From an uncultured beta proteobacterium (GTDB lineage: Bacteria; Pseudomonadota; Gammaproteobacteria; Burkholderiales; Burkholderiaceae_C): a stretch of 11,509 bases of DNA. A program made the translations under genes and the position numbers. Below, one piece after another: positions 1-5,813 of the stretch. Each line of letters begins with the position of its first letter. Within the stretch, counting starts at the first letter, position 1. Location: assembly GCA_903927495.1 (NCBI GenBank), contig CAIYNH010000242.1:1-11509 (forward strand). The letters run 5' to 3'. The notes under the pieces are model-generated. The model saw only the letters and a list, made by a program, of their open reading frames with translations, was not told the origin of the DNA and did not search any database.

Positions 1-294
1 ACGGTTAGAGGCGTTCTTCACCAGGAAGCTGCTGATCTCGGCGTTATCTTGGGGTGCCAGCGAGGCATCGGTGCCAAAGTGCTTATCCAGACCCGACATC
101 AGCTTTTTCCAGGAGGCAGCAGGCAACAAACCGGGTGCAAAAGCCATGTGGCAGGACGAACATTCGGCGTGCCATTTGGCGTTGCTGTCGGTTGGCAGCA
201 CCGGGCGACCCCGCTCTTCACCGTTGTACCTGGCCTGGGCACCCAAAGAGACTGCCGTCAGTACCAGCAACAAGCTGGTTCGGATGTATTTCAT
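1..294 (-). CDS. Diheme cytochrome c (DHC family), 3' end cut by window edge
   Basis: Periplasmic c-type cytochrome of the DHC family (Pfam DHC type), the usual electron-transfer partner of SHP. The 98 visible residues read open to base 1, so the C-terminus lies outside the window. Residues 1-21 form a Sec signal peptide (basic start, hydrophobic leucine-rich core, ending GAQA). A heme-binding CSSCH lies at residues 45-49, in the family context W-x-x-E-C-x-x-CH followed by an 'AFAPGLLP' stretch; 'SWKKLMSGLDKHFG' follows, with His72 a probable axial ligand. The second heme site expected for DHC is not in the visible part. The gene starts 10 bp after the shp stop, so translation is probably coupled. 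An in-frame ATG three codons upstream (base 303) is an alternative start; neither has a strong Shine-Dalgarno. A cytochrome b561-like gene commonly follows in known clusters and would lie beyond the left edge. Confidence 0.88.
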   Translation of the reverse strand, partial: MKYIRTSLLLVLTAVSLGAQARYNGEERGRPVLPTDSNAKWHAECSSCHMAFAPGLLPAASWKKLMSGLDKHFGTDASLAPQDNAEISSFLVKNASNR

Positions 295-304
295 GGGGTT
301 CATC

Positions 305-709
305 TCAATTGACCGACAGTACGTATGCCATGAAGTCGCCCTTTTCCTGCGTGGTGCAGGCGCGCCCCAGGGCATCGCTGCAATTTCGTTTGAACCATTT
401 TTCGACGTTGGCGGCATCGGTAAAGCGCTTCGGGTTGGCTGAAGGTGCCAAGGGTTCAATCACTTTGTTGGTCTTGACGTGCTTGCCGGCAGTTTTGGGA
501 GAATCAGTGTGGCAAGAAGAACACGACAGATCGGTACCCTTGGTGGTGTAAAGCTTTTGTCCAGCCGCAACCGAGAAGTCTTTGAAGGCGGCGTTTTCGT
601 GCTTGGCTTGCGCTTTGTAGCCGTCCAGGATAGGGTTGGCAATGCTGACCAGGGGCAATGTCATGGCCAGGCCGACCAGCAGATGAGAAAAGTACTGAGT
701 TGACTTCAT
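305..709 (-). CDS. shp: SHP-type monoheme cytochrome c (DUF1924)
   Basis: Small periplasmic high-spin cytochrome of the sphaeroides heme protein (SHP)/DUF1924 family, which binds oxygen or other small ligands and takes electrons from DHC. The product is 134 aa, normal for the family. Residues 1-24 are a signal peptide with a plausible cleavage site after SIA. The single heme motif CSSCH is at residues 63-67. The C-terminal segment has 'WFKRNC' (Asn109, Cys110) and a second cysteine at 118. In characterised SHP an asparagine is the displaceable sixth heme ligand and sits by a disulfide loop, so Asn109 and Cys110-Cys118 are inferred to play those parts. The ATG at 709 has an AGGA ribosome site seven bases upstream. 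The gene heads a probable shp-dhc operon whose upstream gap carries a two-component-type box. The family call is firm; the natural substrate is unknown. Confidence 0.9.
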   Translation of the reverse strand: MKSTQYFSHLLVGLAMTLPLVSIANPILDGYKAQAKHENAAFKDFSVAAGQKLYTTKGTDLSCSSCHTDSPKTAGKHVKTNKVIEPLAPSANPKRFTDAANVEKWFKRNCSDALGRACTTQEKGDFMAYVLSVN

Positions 710-794
710 GGTTCGTCCTAAGAGTTAAGAGGAATTAATCAGGGTCTTTGACGGTTGCCCGACAAGGTGTCCTGCAATCTGAATTGTGCTTTGA

Positions 795-827
795 AGGTTA
801 GCACTGCCAGCTTAACAATTCCTTAGA
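795..827 (-). promoter_or_regulatory. Candidate shp promoter with QseB/PmrA-like direct repeat
   Basis: On the plus strand, bases 811-826 read CTTAA, six bases, then CTTAG. This fits the OmpR-family QseB/PmrA box (YTTAA-N6-YTTAA) with one mismatch in the second half-site. Reading leftwards towards shp, ten bases separate it from TAACCT (795-800), preceded by TGC, making an extended -10. The box then takes the place of a -35, as in activator-dependent promoters. The predicted start lies about 80 bases before the shp ATG. This is inferred from pattern only. It gains weight because published shp/dhc clusters are, as I recall, often linked to QseBC-like two-component genes. Confidence 0.4.
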
Positions 828-842
828 TTGGAGCTATCCACC

Positions 843-856
843 GTAGTAGCCACTAC
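843..856. repeat. Small inverted repeat at the dsbD-like 3' end
   Basis: The 5-bp arms GTAGT (843-847) and ACTAC (852-856) are separated by AGCC. The repeat overlaps the TAG stop of the thiol reductase gene. It has no following T-tract, so it is unlikely to be an intrinsic terminator. Its composition resembles the short GTAG/CTAC elements found elsewhere in this window. Confidence 0.35.
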
Positions 857-2988
857 AGTCGTGCGAGGGCTGAACGGATCTCATCGACGCTCAGGATTTC
901 AGACATCACCAGTGGCGCTTTGCCCGATTGATAAAGCACATACACCGGCACACCGTTACGCCCCAGTTGGCTCAAAGCGCTGGTGATGGTGGGGTCGCGG
1001 CGGGTCCAGTCGGCACGCAGCAGAGTCACTTTTTTCGTCTCGAAATCTGCCAGCACATCGGCGTTGGCCAGTGTGGTCTTTTTGTTGTACTGGCAGGTGA
1101 CGCACCAGGCCGCCGTGAAATCAACAAACACCGGCCCACCACTGGCTTGCAGTTGCTCGACCTTGGCTGGTGCCCAGTTTTGCCAGCGGTCGCTGCTGAC
1201 CGGGCTGCTTTCGGTTTCTAGCGGTTTGATGACATTTTTGCCTACGGTGCCCACCAGCATTGCAAAAGTAGCTACTGAAAGCGTAGCAATTATGATGCGC
1301 TTGCGGCCCCGCAGGCCGAATGACCAGATCACCATGGCAAGTGCCAGCAGCAACGCCAGCAGCGCACCGGTTGCGTCAGGGCCGGTTTGCTGGCCCAGCA
1401 CCCAGACCAACCAGACCACGGTGGCGAACATGGGAAATGCCATGGCCTGGCGAAAGGTATCCATCCAGGCACCGGGGCGTGGCAGCAACCGCGCCAACGT
1501 GGGTGACCAACTGGCCGCCAGATAGGGCAGGGCCATACCAACGCCGATGCAGGAAAAAATCAGCAAGGCTTCAAGGGCTGGCAAACCCAGGGCCAAACCG
1601 AGTGATGCGCCCATGAACGGTGCGGTGCAGGGGGAGGCAATCACCACCGCCAAAATACCGGATAAAAAGGCATCAATGGCTGGGTTTTTTGCTTCCAAAG
1701 TGGCTAGGCTGTTGGGTACGAACTGGCCAAATTCAAACAACCCGGCCAGGTTCAGTCCCAGCACGGTGAACAGTGCCGCCAGCGTTGCCACGACTGCTGG
1801 TGACTGCAACTGAAAGCCCCAGCCGAGTTGCTCGCCGGCTCCGCGAAGTACCAGCATCATCGTACCCAGCATTAAAAATGAGAGCACCACTCCGGCACTG
1901 TAGGCGATGCCGCTGACGCGGTGGCTGCGCTGGTCATTGGCATGACGGGTAAAGCTGACGACCTTGATGGCCAGCACCGGGAAAACACAAGGCATCAGGT
2001 TGAGGATCATGCCACCCAGCAAGGCGCCCAGCAAAGCGGCCCAAAAACTGATGGGTACCGGCGCCGGACTGGCGTTGATCGGGACCATGGCAGCACCCGA
2101 GCCAGACGCTTGCAAGCTCGGCCACGCACCAGTCACCGGGGCTGTAGTGATAAATCCAATGCGTTCGCCATCAGCCTGCGCTGCCAGCACCACCGGCATG
2201 GCAGTCGGACTTGCCAGACGTTGGGACGAGATCGGCACACTTGCAGTCCAGGTGGCGTTTTGCCAGGTTTGCGTCCAGCGCGCGGCGGTCTCGATCACCT
2301 CCGGGGTTTCAGGAAAAAAATCCAGTGTCTTGCTCTGCCAGGTGGCGGGCAGGCCAGTCACGGAGATTTGCAACGTGTTGCCCAGGATATTGATGCTGCT
2401 TTGCCCGTTCAGGGGTTTCGGCGTGGCCTGAAAGGCAGTATCAAAATCAGCGGTGTTAAGGGCAGTAGAGCCTTTGGCGGGCAGACGCAAGACAAATTCA
2501 CCGTCTTGTGGAACACACTCCTGACGACAAACCAACCAACTGGCTTGCAGTTTGACCACCAGATCCTGGTTGATTGAATCGGGTTTGAAAGCGGGAGTGA
2601 TGCTCAAAGGCACCGGCAGCAGCACGGTGCCTTCATAGCCGTAATTGGCAAGGTTGCCAATCGGGATCTTTTTAGGGAGTGGCCAGGCAATGTCACCAGC
2701 GCTCACGCCCGGCGGCAGGGTCCAGGTGAGCGTCGTGGGTTGGCCGGAGTCGCCTGAGTTTTTCCAGTAGGTGTGCCAATCGGGCTGGTGCTTGAGTTGT
2801 AAACCGACCCAGACCGGCTTGCCGGGGTCAAGCCCCTGGGGTGCGTAGGCCATCAGCTCGGCGCGAACGAGTTCATTCGTAATCACCGACTTAGCTGAAT
2901 TTTGGGCTGTAACGCTTGTTGGAATTGCACAAGCAGCTATCAATAATGAAGCACACAGAAGGCGATGGAGGCGTTTAAACAAGATCAT
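853..2988 (-). CDS. dsbD: DsbD/ScsB-family transmembrane protein-disulfide reductase
   Basis: Inner-membrane enzyme that carries reducing power from cytoplasmic thioredoxin across the membrane to periplasmic thiol proteins. The product is 711 aa, longer than classical DsbD (about 565 aa) and nearer ScsB-type proteins. A signal peptide covers residues 1-28 (ends VTA). An N-terminal DsbD-alpha-like region (about 35-290) has a CRQEC pair at Cys154 and Cys158. The eight-helix-type membrane domain (about 312-585) carries the conserved PC pairs: Cys334 in 'LMPCVFP' and Cys454 in 'ASPCTAPFMG'. The C-terminal thioredoxin domain (about 600-711) has 'AAWCVTC' with Cys629 and Cys632. All three redox pairs needed for the relay are present. 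The frame is open to base 3198, but that extension overlaps the DUF167 gene and looks non-coding; the Met at 2988 starts a clean signal peptide, although its ribosome site is weak. It lies 79 bp after the DUF167 stop and may be co-transcribed. Reduction of apocytochromes or oxidised periplasmic thiols is plausible but inferred. Confidence 0.9.
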   Translation of the reverse strand: MILFKRLHRLLCASLLIAACAIPTSVTAQNSAKSVITNELVRAELMAYAPQGLDPGKPVWVGLQLKHQPDWHTYWKNSGDSGQPTTLTWTLPPGVSAGDIAWPLPKKIPIGNLANYGYEGTVLLPVPLSITPAFKPDSINQDLVVKLQASWLVCRQECVPQDGEFVLRLPAKGSTALNTADFDTAFQATPKPLNGQSSINILGNTLQISVTGLPATWQSKTLDFFPETPEVIETAARWTQTWQNATWTASVPISSQRLASPTAMPVVLAAQADGERIGFITTAPVTGAWPSLQASGSGAAMVPINASPAPVPISFWAALLGALLGGMILNLMPCVFPVLAIKVVSFTRHANDQRSHRVSGIAYSAGVVLSFLMLGTMMLVLRGAGEQLGWGFQLQSPAVVATLAALFTVLGLNLAGLFEFGQFVPNSLATLEAKNPAIDAFLSGILAVVIASPCTAPFMGASLGLALGLPALEALLIFSCIGVGMALPYLAASWSPTLARLLPRPGAWMDTFRQAMAFPMFATVVWLVWVLGQQTGPDATGALLALLLALAMVIWSFGLRGRKRIIIATLSVATFAMLVGTVGKNVIKPLETESSPVSSDRWQNWAPAKVEQLQASGGPVFVDFTAAWCVTCQYNKKTTLANADVLADFETKKVTLLRADWTRRDPTITSALSQLGRNGVPVYVLYQSGKAPLVMSEILSVDEIRSALARL
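1266..1294. repeat. Interspersed repeat copy inside the dsbD-like coding sequence
   Basis: The sequence AGTAGCTACTGAAAGCGTAGC contains inverted arms GCTAC and GTAGC around TGAAAGC. It shares the 10-mer TAGCTACTGA (1269-1278) exactly with the intergenic element at 8318-8327. Here it is read in frame and encodes a hydrophobic stretch (IIATLSVATF, about residues 566-576) in the last membrane helix. I take it as a degenerate member of a short Comamonadaceae repeat family; that assignment rests on memory of similar genomes. Confidence 0.4.
2929..2952. repeat. Interspersed repeat-like segment in the dsbD-like signal peptide
   Basis: On the minus strand this reads TTATTGATAGCTGCTTG, which matches a short repeat I recall as common in Comamonadaceae genomes. 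It lies in frame and encodes the hydrophobic core of the signal peptide (SLLIAACA). It shares the GATAGCT core with the element at 8316. The match is to a remembered family consensus, not to a long second copy in this window. Confidence 0.35.
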
Positions 2989-3067
2989 GGAGAGATAGGA
3001 GTTAAATTGCCGTGCAAAGTTCCCACAGGGCTGAGTTTGTTGGTTTGGGTTTCGGTGGACGGTGGCT

Positions 3068-3427
3068 TTAGTTGTGGTCATTAACAGTATCGAGCAGGGA
3101 TAACTGCTCGGTTGGTTTGGCAAAAACCGCTGGTAATTTGGCTGGGGCTTTGATGCGCAACTGCTTATTGACGTTTTCCTGACCAAACACCACCTCAATA
3201 GCGGCCACGCTCACGCCAAACAGCGGTGCCAGAAAGCGCACCATGTGGTCGGTGGCTTTGCCATTTAGTGGGGCGGCTGTGACGCTGACCTTGAGTTGGG
3301 TGCCTTTGGGTTTACCGATGGCATCCTTGCTGGCGCTGGGTTTGCCCAGAATGTTGACCACCAGCACGTCGCCATCCCAGGCAAAGAAGCTGTCTCCCGT
3401 GATGTTCTTGACCAGGCCCCGGCTCAT
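3068..3427 (-). CDS. DUF167 (YggU/UPF0235) family protein
   Basis: Small cytoplasmic protein of the widely conserved DUF167 family, whose biochemical role is not settled. It has 119 aa, near the usual 90-120. The family signature is clear: a beta-strand start 'VVNILGKPSASKDAIG', then 'LKVSVTAAPLNGKATDHMVRFLA' (the A-P-P/L-x-G-K-A block at about residues 51-58), and 'VVFGQENVNKQLRI' near the end. A C-terminal tail of about 25 residues rich in Ala, Pro and Leu is extra. Its ATG overlaps the stop of the alanyl-tRNA editing gene in an ATGA junction, so the two are translationally coupled, and the DsbD-like gene follows 79 bp later. The family call is confident; the function is unknown. Confidence 0.85.
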   Translation of the reverse strand: MSRGLVKNITGDSFFAWDGDVLVVNILGKPSASKDAIGKPKGTQLKVSVTAAPLNGKATDHMVRFLAPLFGVSVAAIEVVFGQENVNKQLRIKAPAKLPAVFAKPTEQLSLLDTVNDHN

Positions 3428-4200
3428 GCTGCAAAGCCCAACACGACGCGCCGCGTAGTGGCTGATTTCTTTTCAATCTTGGTGACAACAATCTGACCAA
3501 TTTCGGCGGTGTTCGCTACGTGGGTGCCGCCGCAGGGCTGCAGGTCGATCAAGGTGCTGGTGCCAATGCCAATGGTGCGAATCTGACCGCTACCGCGTGG
3601 CGGTTGTACCGACATGCTTTTGACCAGCGCCGGGTTGGCATCCAATTCAGCATCCGTGATGGTGCCGAGGGTGACCGGCAGCGCTGCGTCCACCAGTTTG
3701 GCAATGGCTGCACTCAGAACCTCTTTGTCCAGTGGATCGGTCATGTTGAAGTCCAGTCGCGCATAGTCTGGCGTGATGGAGCAGCCGTTGACCAACTGCG
3801 GCACGACGTGGCACAGCAGGTGGGTGCAGGTGTGAAAGCGCATCATCCGGTGTCGTCGAGCCCAGTCGATACGGGCTGTGACCACGTCACCCAGGCGCAA
3901 CTCAATGTTGCCTATTTGCTCTGTATTTAGTAGTGCTTCAAGCACGTCTGGATTGGGTATATGGGCGATTTTGTCATTGAAAATGCCTTCTTCAGATTTG
4001 CCCTTTCGGGTGTCTGTTATGGCAATTTTCTGACCATTTGCCAGTATCAAAATGCCGGTGTCGCCCGCTTGCCCACCGCCCAGTGGGTAAAAAACGGTGC
4101 GATCCAGCACAATGCCCTGCGCCGTGATGGCTGTGACGGTGGCGGTGCATTCAGTCAGGTATGAGTCGGTGCGGAAAAGGTCGTGTGTCATGCGCAGCAT
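3424..4200 (-). CDS. alaX: Alanyl-tRNA editing protein, AlaX family
   Basis: Free-standing trans-editing hydrolase that clears mischarged Ser- or Gly-tRNA(Ala) in the cytoplasm, related to the editing domain of alanyl-tRNA synthetase. At 258 aa it is AlaX-M-like, with an N-terminal beta-barrel domain plus the catalytic domain. 'FYPLGGGQAGDTG' (residues 37-49) is the conserved glycine motif. The zinc site is intact: HTCTH (His123, His127) and CGGTH (Cys223, His227). The start at 4200 is chosen because AAGG lies five bases upstream; a second ATG at 4191 has no ribosome site. A short repeat-like segment lies in frame near residues 85-93. It is the first gene of the minus-strand block, and its stop overlaps the DUF167 start. 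The family call is firm; whether it prefers Ser or Gly cannot be told. Confidence 0.93.
   Translation of the reverse strand: MLRMTHDLFRTDSYLTECTATVTAITAQGIVLDRTVFYPLGGGQAGDTGILILANGQKIAITDTRKGKSEEGIFNDKIAHIPNPDVLEALLNTEQIGNIELRLGDVVTARIDWARRHRMMRFHTCTHLLCHVVPQLVNGCSITPDYARLDFNMTDPLDKEVLSAAIAKLVDAALPVTLGTITDAELDANPALVKSMSVQPPRGSGQIRTIGIGTSTLIDLQPCGGTHVANTAEIGQIVVTKIEKKSATTRRVVLGFAA
3925..3941. repeat. Short repeat-like segment inside alaX
   Basis: The 11-mer ATTTAGTAGTG (3925-3935) is identical to bases 8327-8337 in the gap below the PhzF gene, and is followed here by a CTTCAAG run. It sits in frame in alaX (residues near VLEALLN). Eleven bases alone could be chance, but the sequence is of the same kind as the other GTAG/CTAC elements in the window. 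Confidence 0.28.
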
Positions 4201-4407
4201 TTTCGCCTTTATGCGGCATCGGCCACGGGTTAAAGCAGTGAAAAACCTGATTAAATGGGAAGTTCAGTGCTGCTGCTTTTGGGCATGAAATCAGCAAAAC
4301 GTTTGGATTTCAAAACGCCTGAAGGCTCGTTCTTGCATGTGAGCCGACGTGTTGCTGCCAGGCAGAGCCAGCGGCTGCTTTGAACTTTGTGGCGAGAAGG
4401 CATCCTC

Positions 4408-4473
4408 ATGACTGAGGCGGATTCTGTCAAATTCCTGCACGTACACTTGCAAGCCTGTCGAAAAACCTGCTAA
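4408..4473 (+). CDS. Possible 21-residue small protein or leader peptide
   Basis: A short ORF opens at ATG 4408 and stops at TAA 4471-4473. A strong purine-rich ribosome site, GAGAAGG, lies seven bases before the ATG, better than that of the downstream phnA-type gene. The product (MTEADSVKFLHVHLQACRKTC) has no recognisable domain or membrane helix. It ends 18 bp before the phnA-type ATG, so it could be a leader whose translation couples to that gene. It may also be chance; the length gives no codon-use support. Confidence 0.22.
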   Translation: MTEADSVKFLHVHLQACRKTC

Positions 4474-4476
4474 CCC
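4447..4476 (+). promoter_or_regulatory. Weak candidate promoter for the phnA-type gene
   Basis: TTGCAA (4447-4452) and TAACCC (4471-4476) are 18 bp apart, with TGC before the second hexamer giving an extended -10 look. Transcription would start about nine bases before the ATG at 4492, leaving almost no leader. This fits with the absence of a Shine-Dalgarno there. It is a low-specificity match and overlaps the small ORF. Confidence 0.2.
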
Positions 4477-4491
4477 CGAATCGCGATATTT

Positions 4492-4839
4492 ATGCCAAAT
4501 TTGCCCGCTTGCCCTCAATGCACCCTTGAAAACACCTACCCGGATGGCGACAACTATGTTTGCCCGGACTGCGGCTTTGAGTGGCCGACGACGCTTGTGC
4601 CTGACTCTGGCGAGGCGGTCGGTGGGCCGGTCAGGGATGCCAATGGCAACCCGCTGGTCAGTGGTGATACGGTTATTTTGATCAAAGACCTGAAAGTCAA
4701 GGGCTCATCCATCGTGTTGAAAAAGGGCACCAAAATCAAGGGGATTCGTTTGCCAGAAGGTGCAGGCGACCACGAGGTGGACTGCAAAACCGAGCAAGGG
4801 GCTTTCATGCTCAAAGCCGAGTTCATGAAAAAAGCCTGA
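4492..4839 (+). CDS. yjdM: PhnA/YjdM family zinc-ribbon protein
   Basis: Small cytoplasmic protein of the PhnA/YjdM family. Despite the name it is not needed for phosphonate breakdown in E. coli and its role is not established. At 115 aa it is full length. The N-terminal zinc ribbon has Cys7-x2-Cys10 and Cys24-x2-Cys27, with the family block 'YPDGDNYVCPDCGFEW'. The C-terminal PhnA domain (about 48-115) has 'VRDANGNPLVSGDTVILIKDLKVKGSS' and 'KKGTKIKGIRL', typical of the family. The start codon is fixed by the zinc-ribbon start, yet no Shine-Dalgarno is visible (the preceding bases are CGATATTT), so initiation may be leaderless or coupled to the small ORF upstream. The creatininase-family gene follows after 51 bp and may be co-transcribed. 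Family assignment is confident. Confidence 0.92.
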   Translation: MPNLPACPQCTLENTYPDGDNYVCPDCGFEWPTTLVPDSGEAVGGPVRDANGNPLVSGDTVILIKDLKVKGSSIVLKKGTKIKGIRLPEGAGDHEVDCKTEQGAFMLKAEFMKKA

Positions 4840-4890
4840 TGATGCCGGGTTATCGCCAGCGCCAGAATGAACGACTAAGAGAGACCGCTT

Positions 4891-5733
4891 ATGACCACTT
4901 CACACTTTTGGGCTGACTGGACGACGGCTGATTTTGCGCAATTGCGTGCCAACGGCGATATAGCGCGAACGATCGCGGTGTTGCCCGTGGCGGCGACTGA
5001 ACAGCATGGCCCGCATTTACCCCTGAGCGTTGACACCGTCTTGGTGGAAGGAGTGCTCAAGGCTGCGCTGTCGGCGCTGCCTGCCCACATGAAGGTGCTG
5101 GTGCTGCCGACGCAGGTGGTGGGGTTGAGTCCGGAGCATGCGCGATTTCCCGGTACCTTGACTCTGAAACTCGAGACCATCGTGCGGCTTTGGACTGACA
5201 TTGCCGAGTCGGTTGCAGCTACAGGGGTTAACAAACTGGTGCTATTGAACAGCCACGGCGGCAACGTCAGTGTGATGGATGTGGTCGCGCGAGATTTGCG
5301 ATCGCGACTTGACCTGCTGGTGTACAGCGTGAGCTGGTTCAATTTACCGCTGCAAGATCAGCGCGGTGGCGACGTTAACGCACTATTCAGCCCCCAGGAG
5401 CATCGCTTTGGCATACACGGCGGTGAAATTGAAACATCCATGATGCTGGCGCTTGACCCTCAGCACGTGGACATGGCTCAGGCCCAAAATTTTGCCTCCA
5501 CGGCACAAGTCAGAGCGGCCCAGTTTGGCATTTTGGGTAATGGCAAGAGCGCCAAGCTAGGCTGGCAAATGCAGGATTACAACCCTGCCGGTGCGGTCGG
5601 CAATGCCGCCAATGCCAGTTGTGAGAAAGGCCAGGCCCTACTCAATGCCGCTGCTCTGGCACTGGCAAAATTGCTGGCTGAAATTGATAAATTGCCGGGC
5701 GATACCTTGGTGGCGCGTGCCACCCTGGGTTGA
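4891..5733 (+). CDS. Creatininase-family metal-dependent amidohydrolase
   Basis: Cytoplasmic metallohydrolase of the creatininase fold (280 aa, about 260 usual). Members cleave cyclic or linear amide bonds; they include creatininase, archaeal FAPy-type deformylases and the mycofactocin peptidase MftE. Visible metal motifs are 'ATEQHGPHLPLSVDT' (Glu37, His39, Asp48), 'NSHGGN' (His122) and 'HGGEIETSMML' (His176, Glu179). True creatininase has NGHYEN in the second motif with a metal-binding Glu; here that place is Gly, as in the non-creatininase members, so creatinine is an unlikely substrate. An AAGAGAGA ribosome site lies six bases before the ATG. The EamA transporter follows, with its ATG 80 bp after this stop, and the pair may handle one compound. 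Family firm, substrate unknown. Confidence 0.88.
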   Translation: MTTSHFWADWTTADFAQLRANGDIARTIAVLPVAATEQHGPHLPLSVDTVLVEGVLKAALSALPAHMKVLVLPTQVVGLSPEHARFPGTLTLKLETIVRLWTDIAESVAATGVNKLVLLNSHGGNVSVMDVVARDLRSRLDLLVYSVSWFNLPLQDQRGGDVNALFSPQEHRFGIHGGEIETSMMLALDPQHVDMAQAQNFASTAQVRAAQFGILGNGKSAKLGWQMQDYNPAGAVGNAANASCEKGQALLNAAALALAKLLAEIDKLPGDTLVARATLG

Positions 5734-5813
5734 GCAAACTTGCCACGCCGTTCTCTGTCATTCCAGTTCTGGCCAGTGGCAGCCGCACTCCAGGTACGGG
5801 TGTTTTTCCTCTA

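Larger units (their letters stand above)
4201..4491. other. Divergent intergenic spacer between alaX and the phnA-type gene
   Basis: This 291-bp spacer must hold promoters for both directions. I see no strong consensus promoter and no intrinsic terminator. It contains two small plus-strand ORFs: 42 codons from 4255 to 4383, with no ribosome site, and 21 codons from 4408 to 4473 with a good one. A minus-strand frame from 4518 shows no family resemblance. The motif GAAAAACCTG occurs twice (about 4239-4248 and 4460-4469). Confidence 0.5.

Noticed and set aside
54..551. Long plus-strand frame across the dhc and shp genes
   Set aside because: It runs antisense through two clear heme-protein genes and has no plausible protein pattern.
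2989..3198. N-terminal extension of the DsbD-like protein up to base 3198
   Set aside because: It overlaps the DUF167 coding sequence and would put 70 polar residues before a clear signal peptide.
4255..4383. Plus-strand 42-codon ORF in the divergent spacer
   Set aside because: No ribosome site at its ATG or at the internal Met, and no recognisable protein pattern.
4291..4518. Minus-strand 75-codon frame in the divergent spacer
   Set aside because: It overlaps the start of the phnA-type gene, has no family features and would fill the promoter region.
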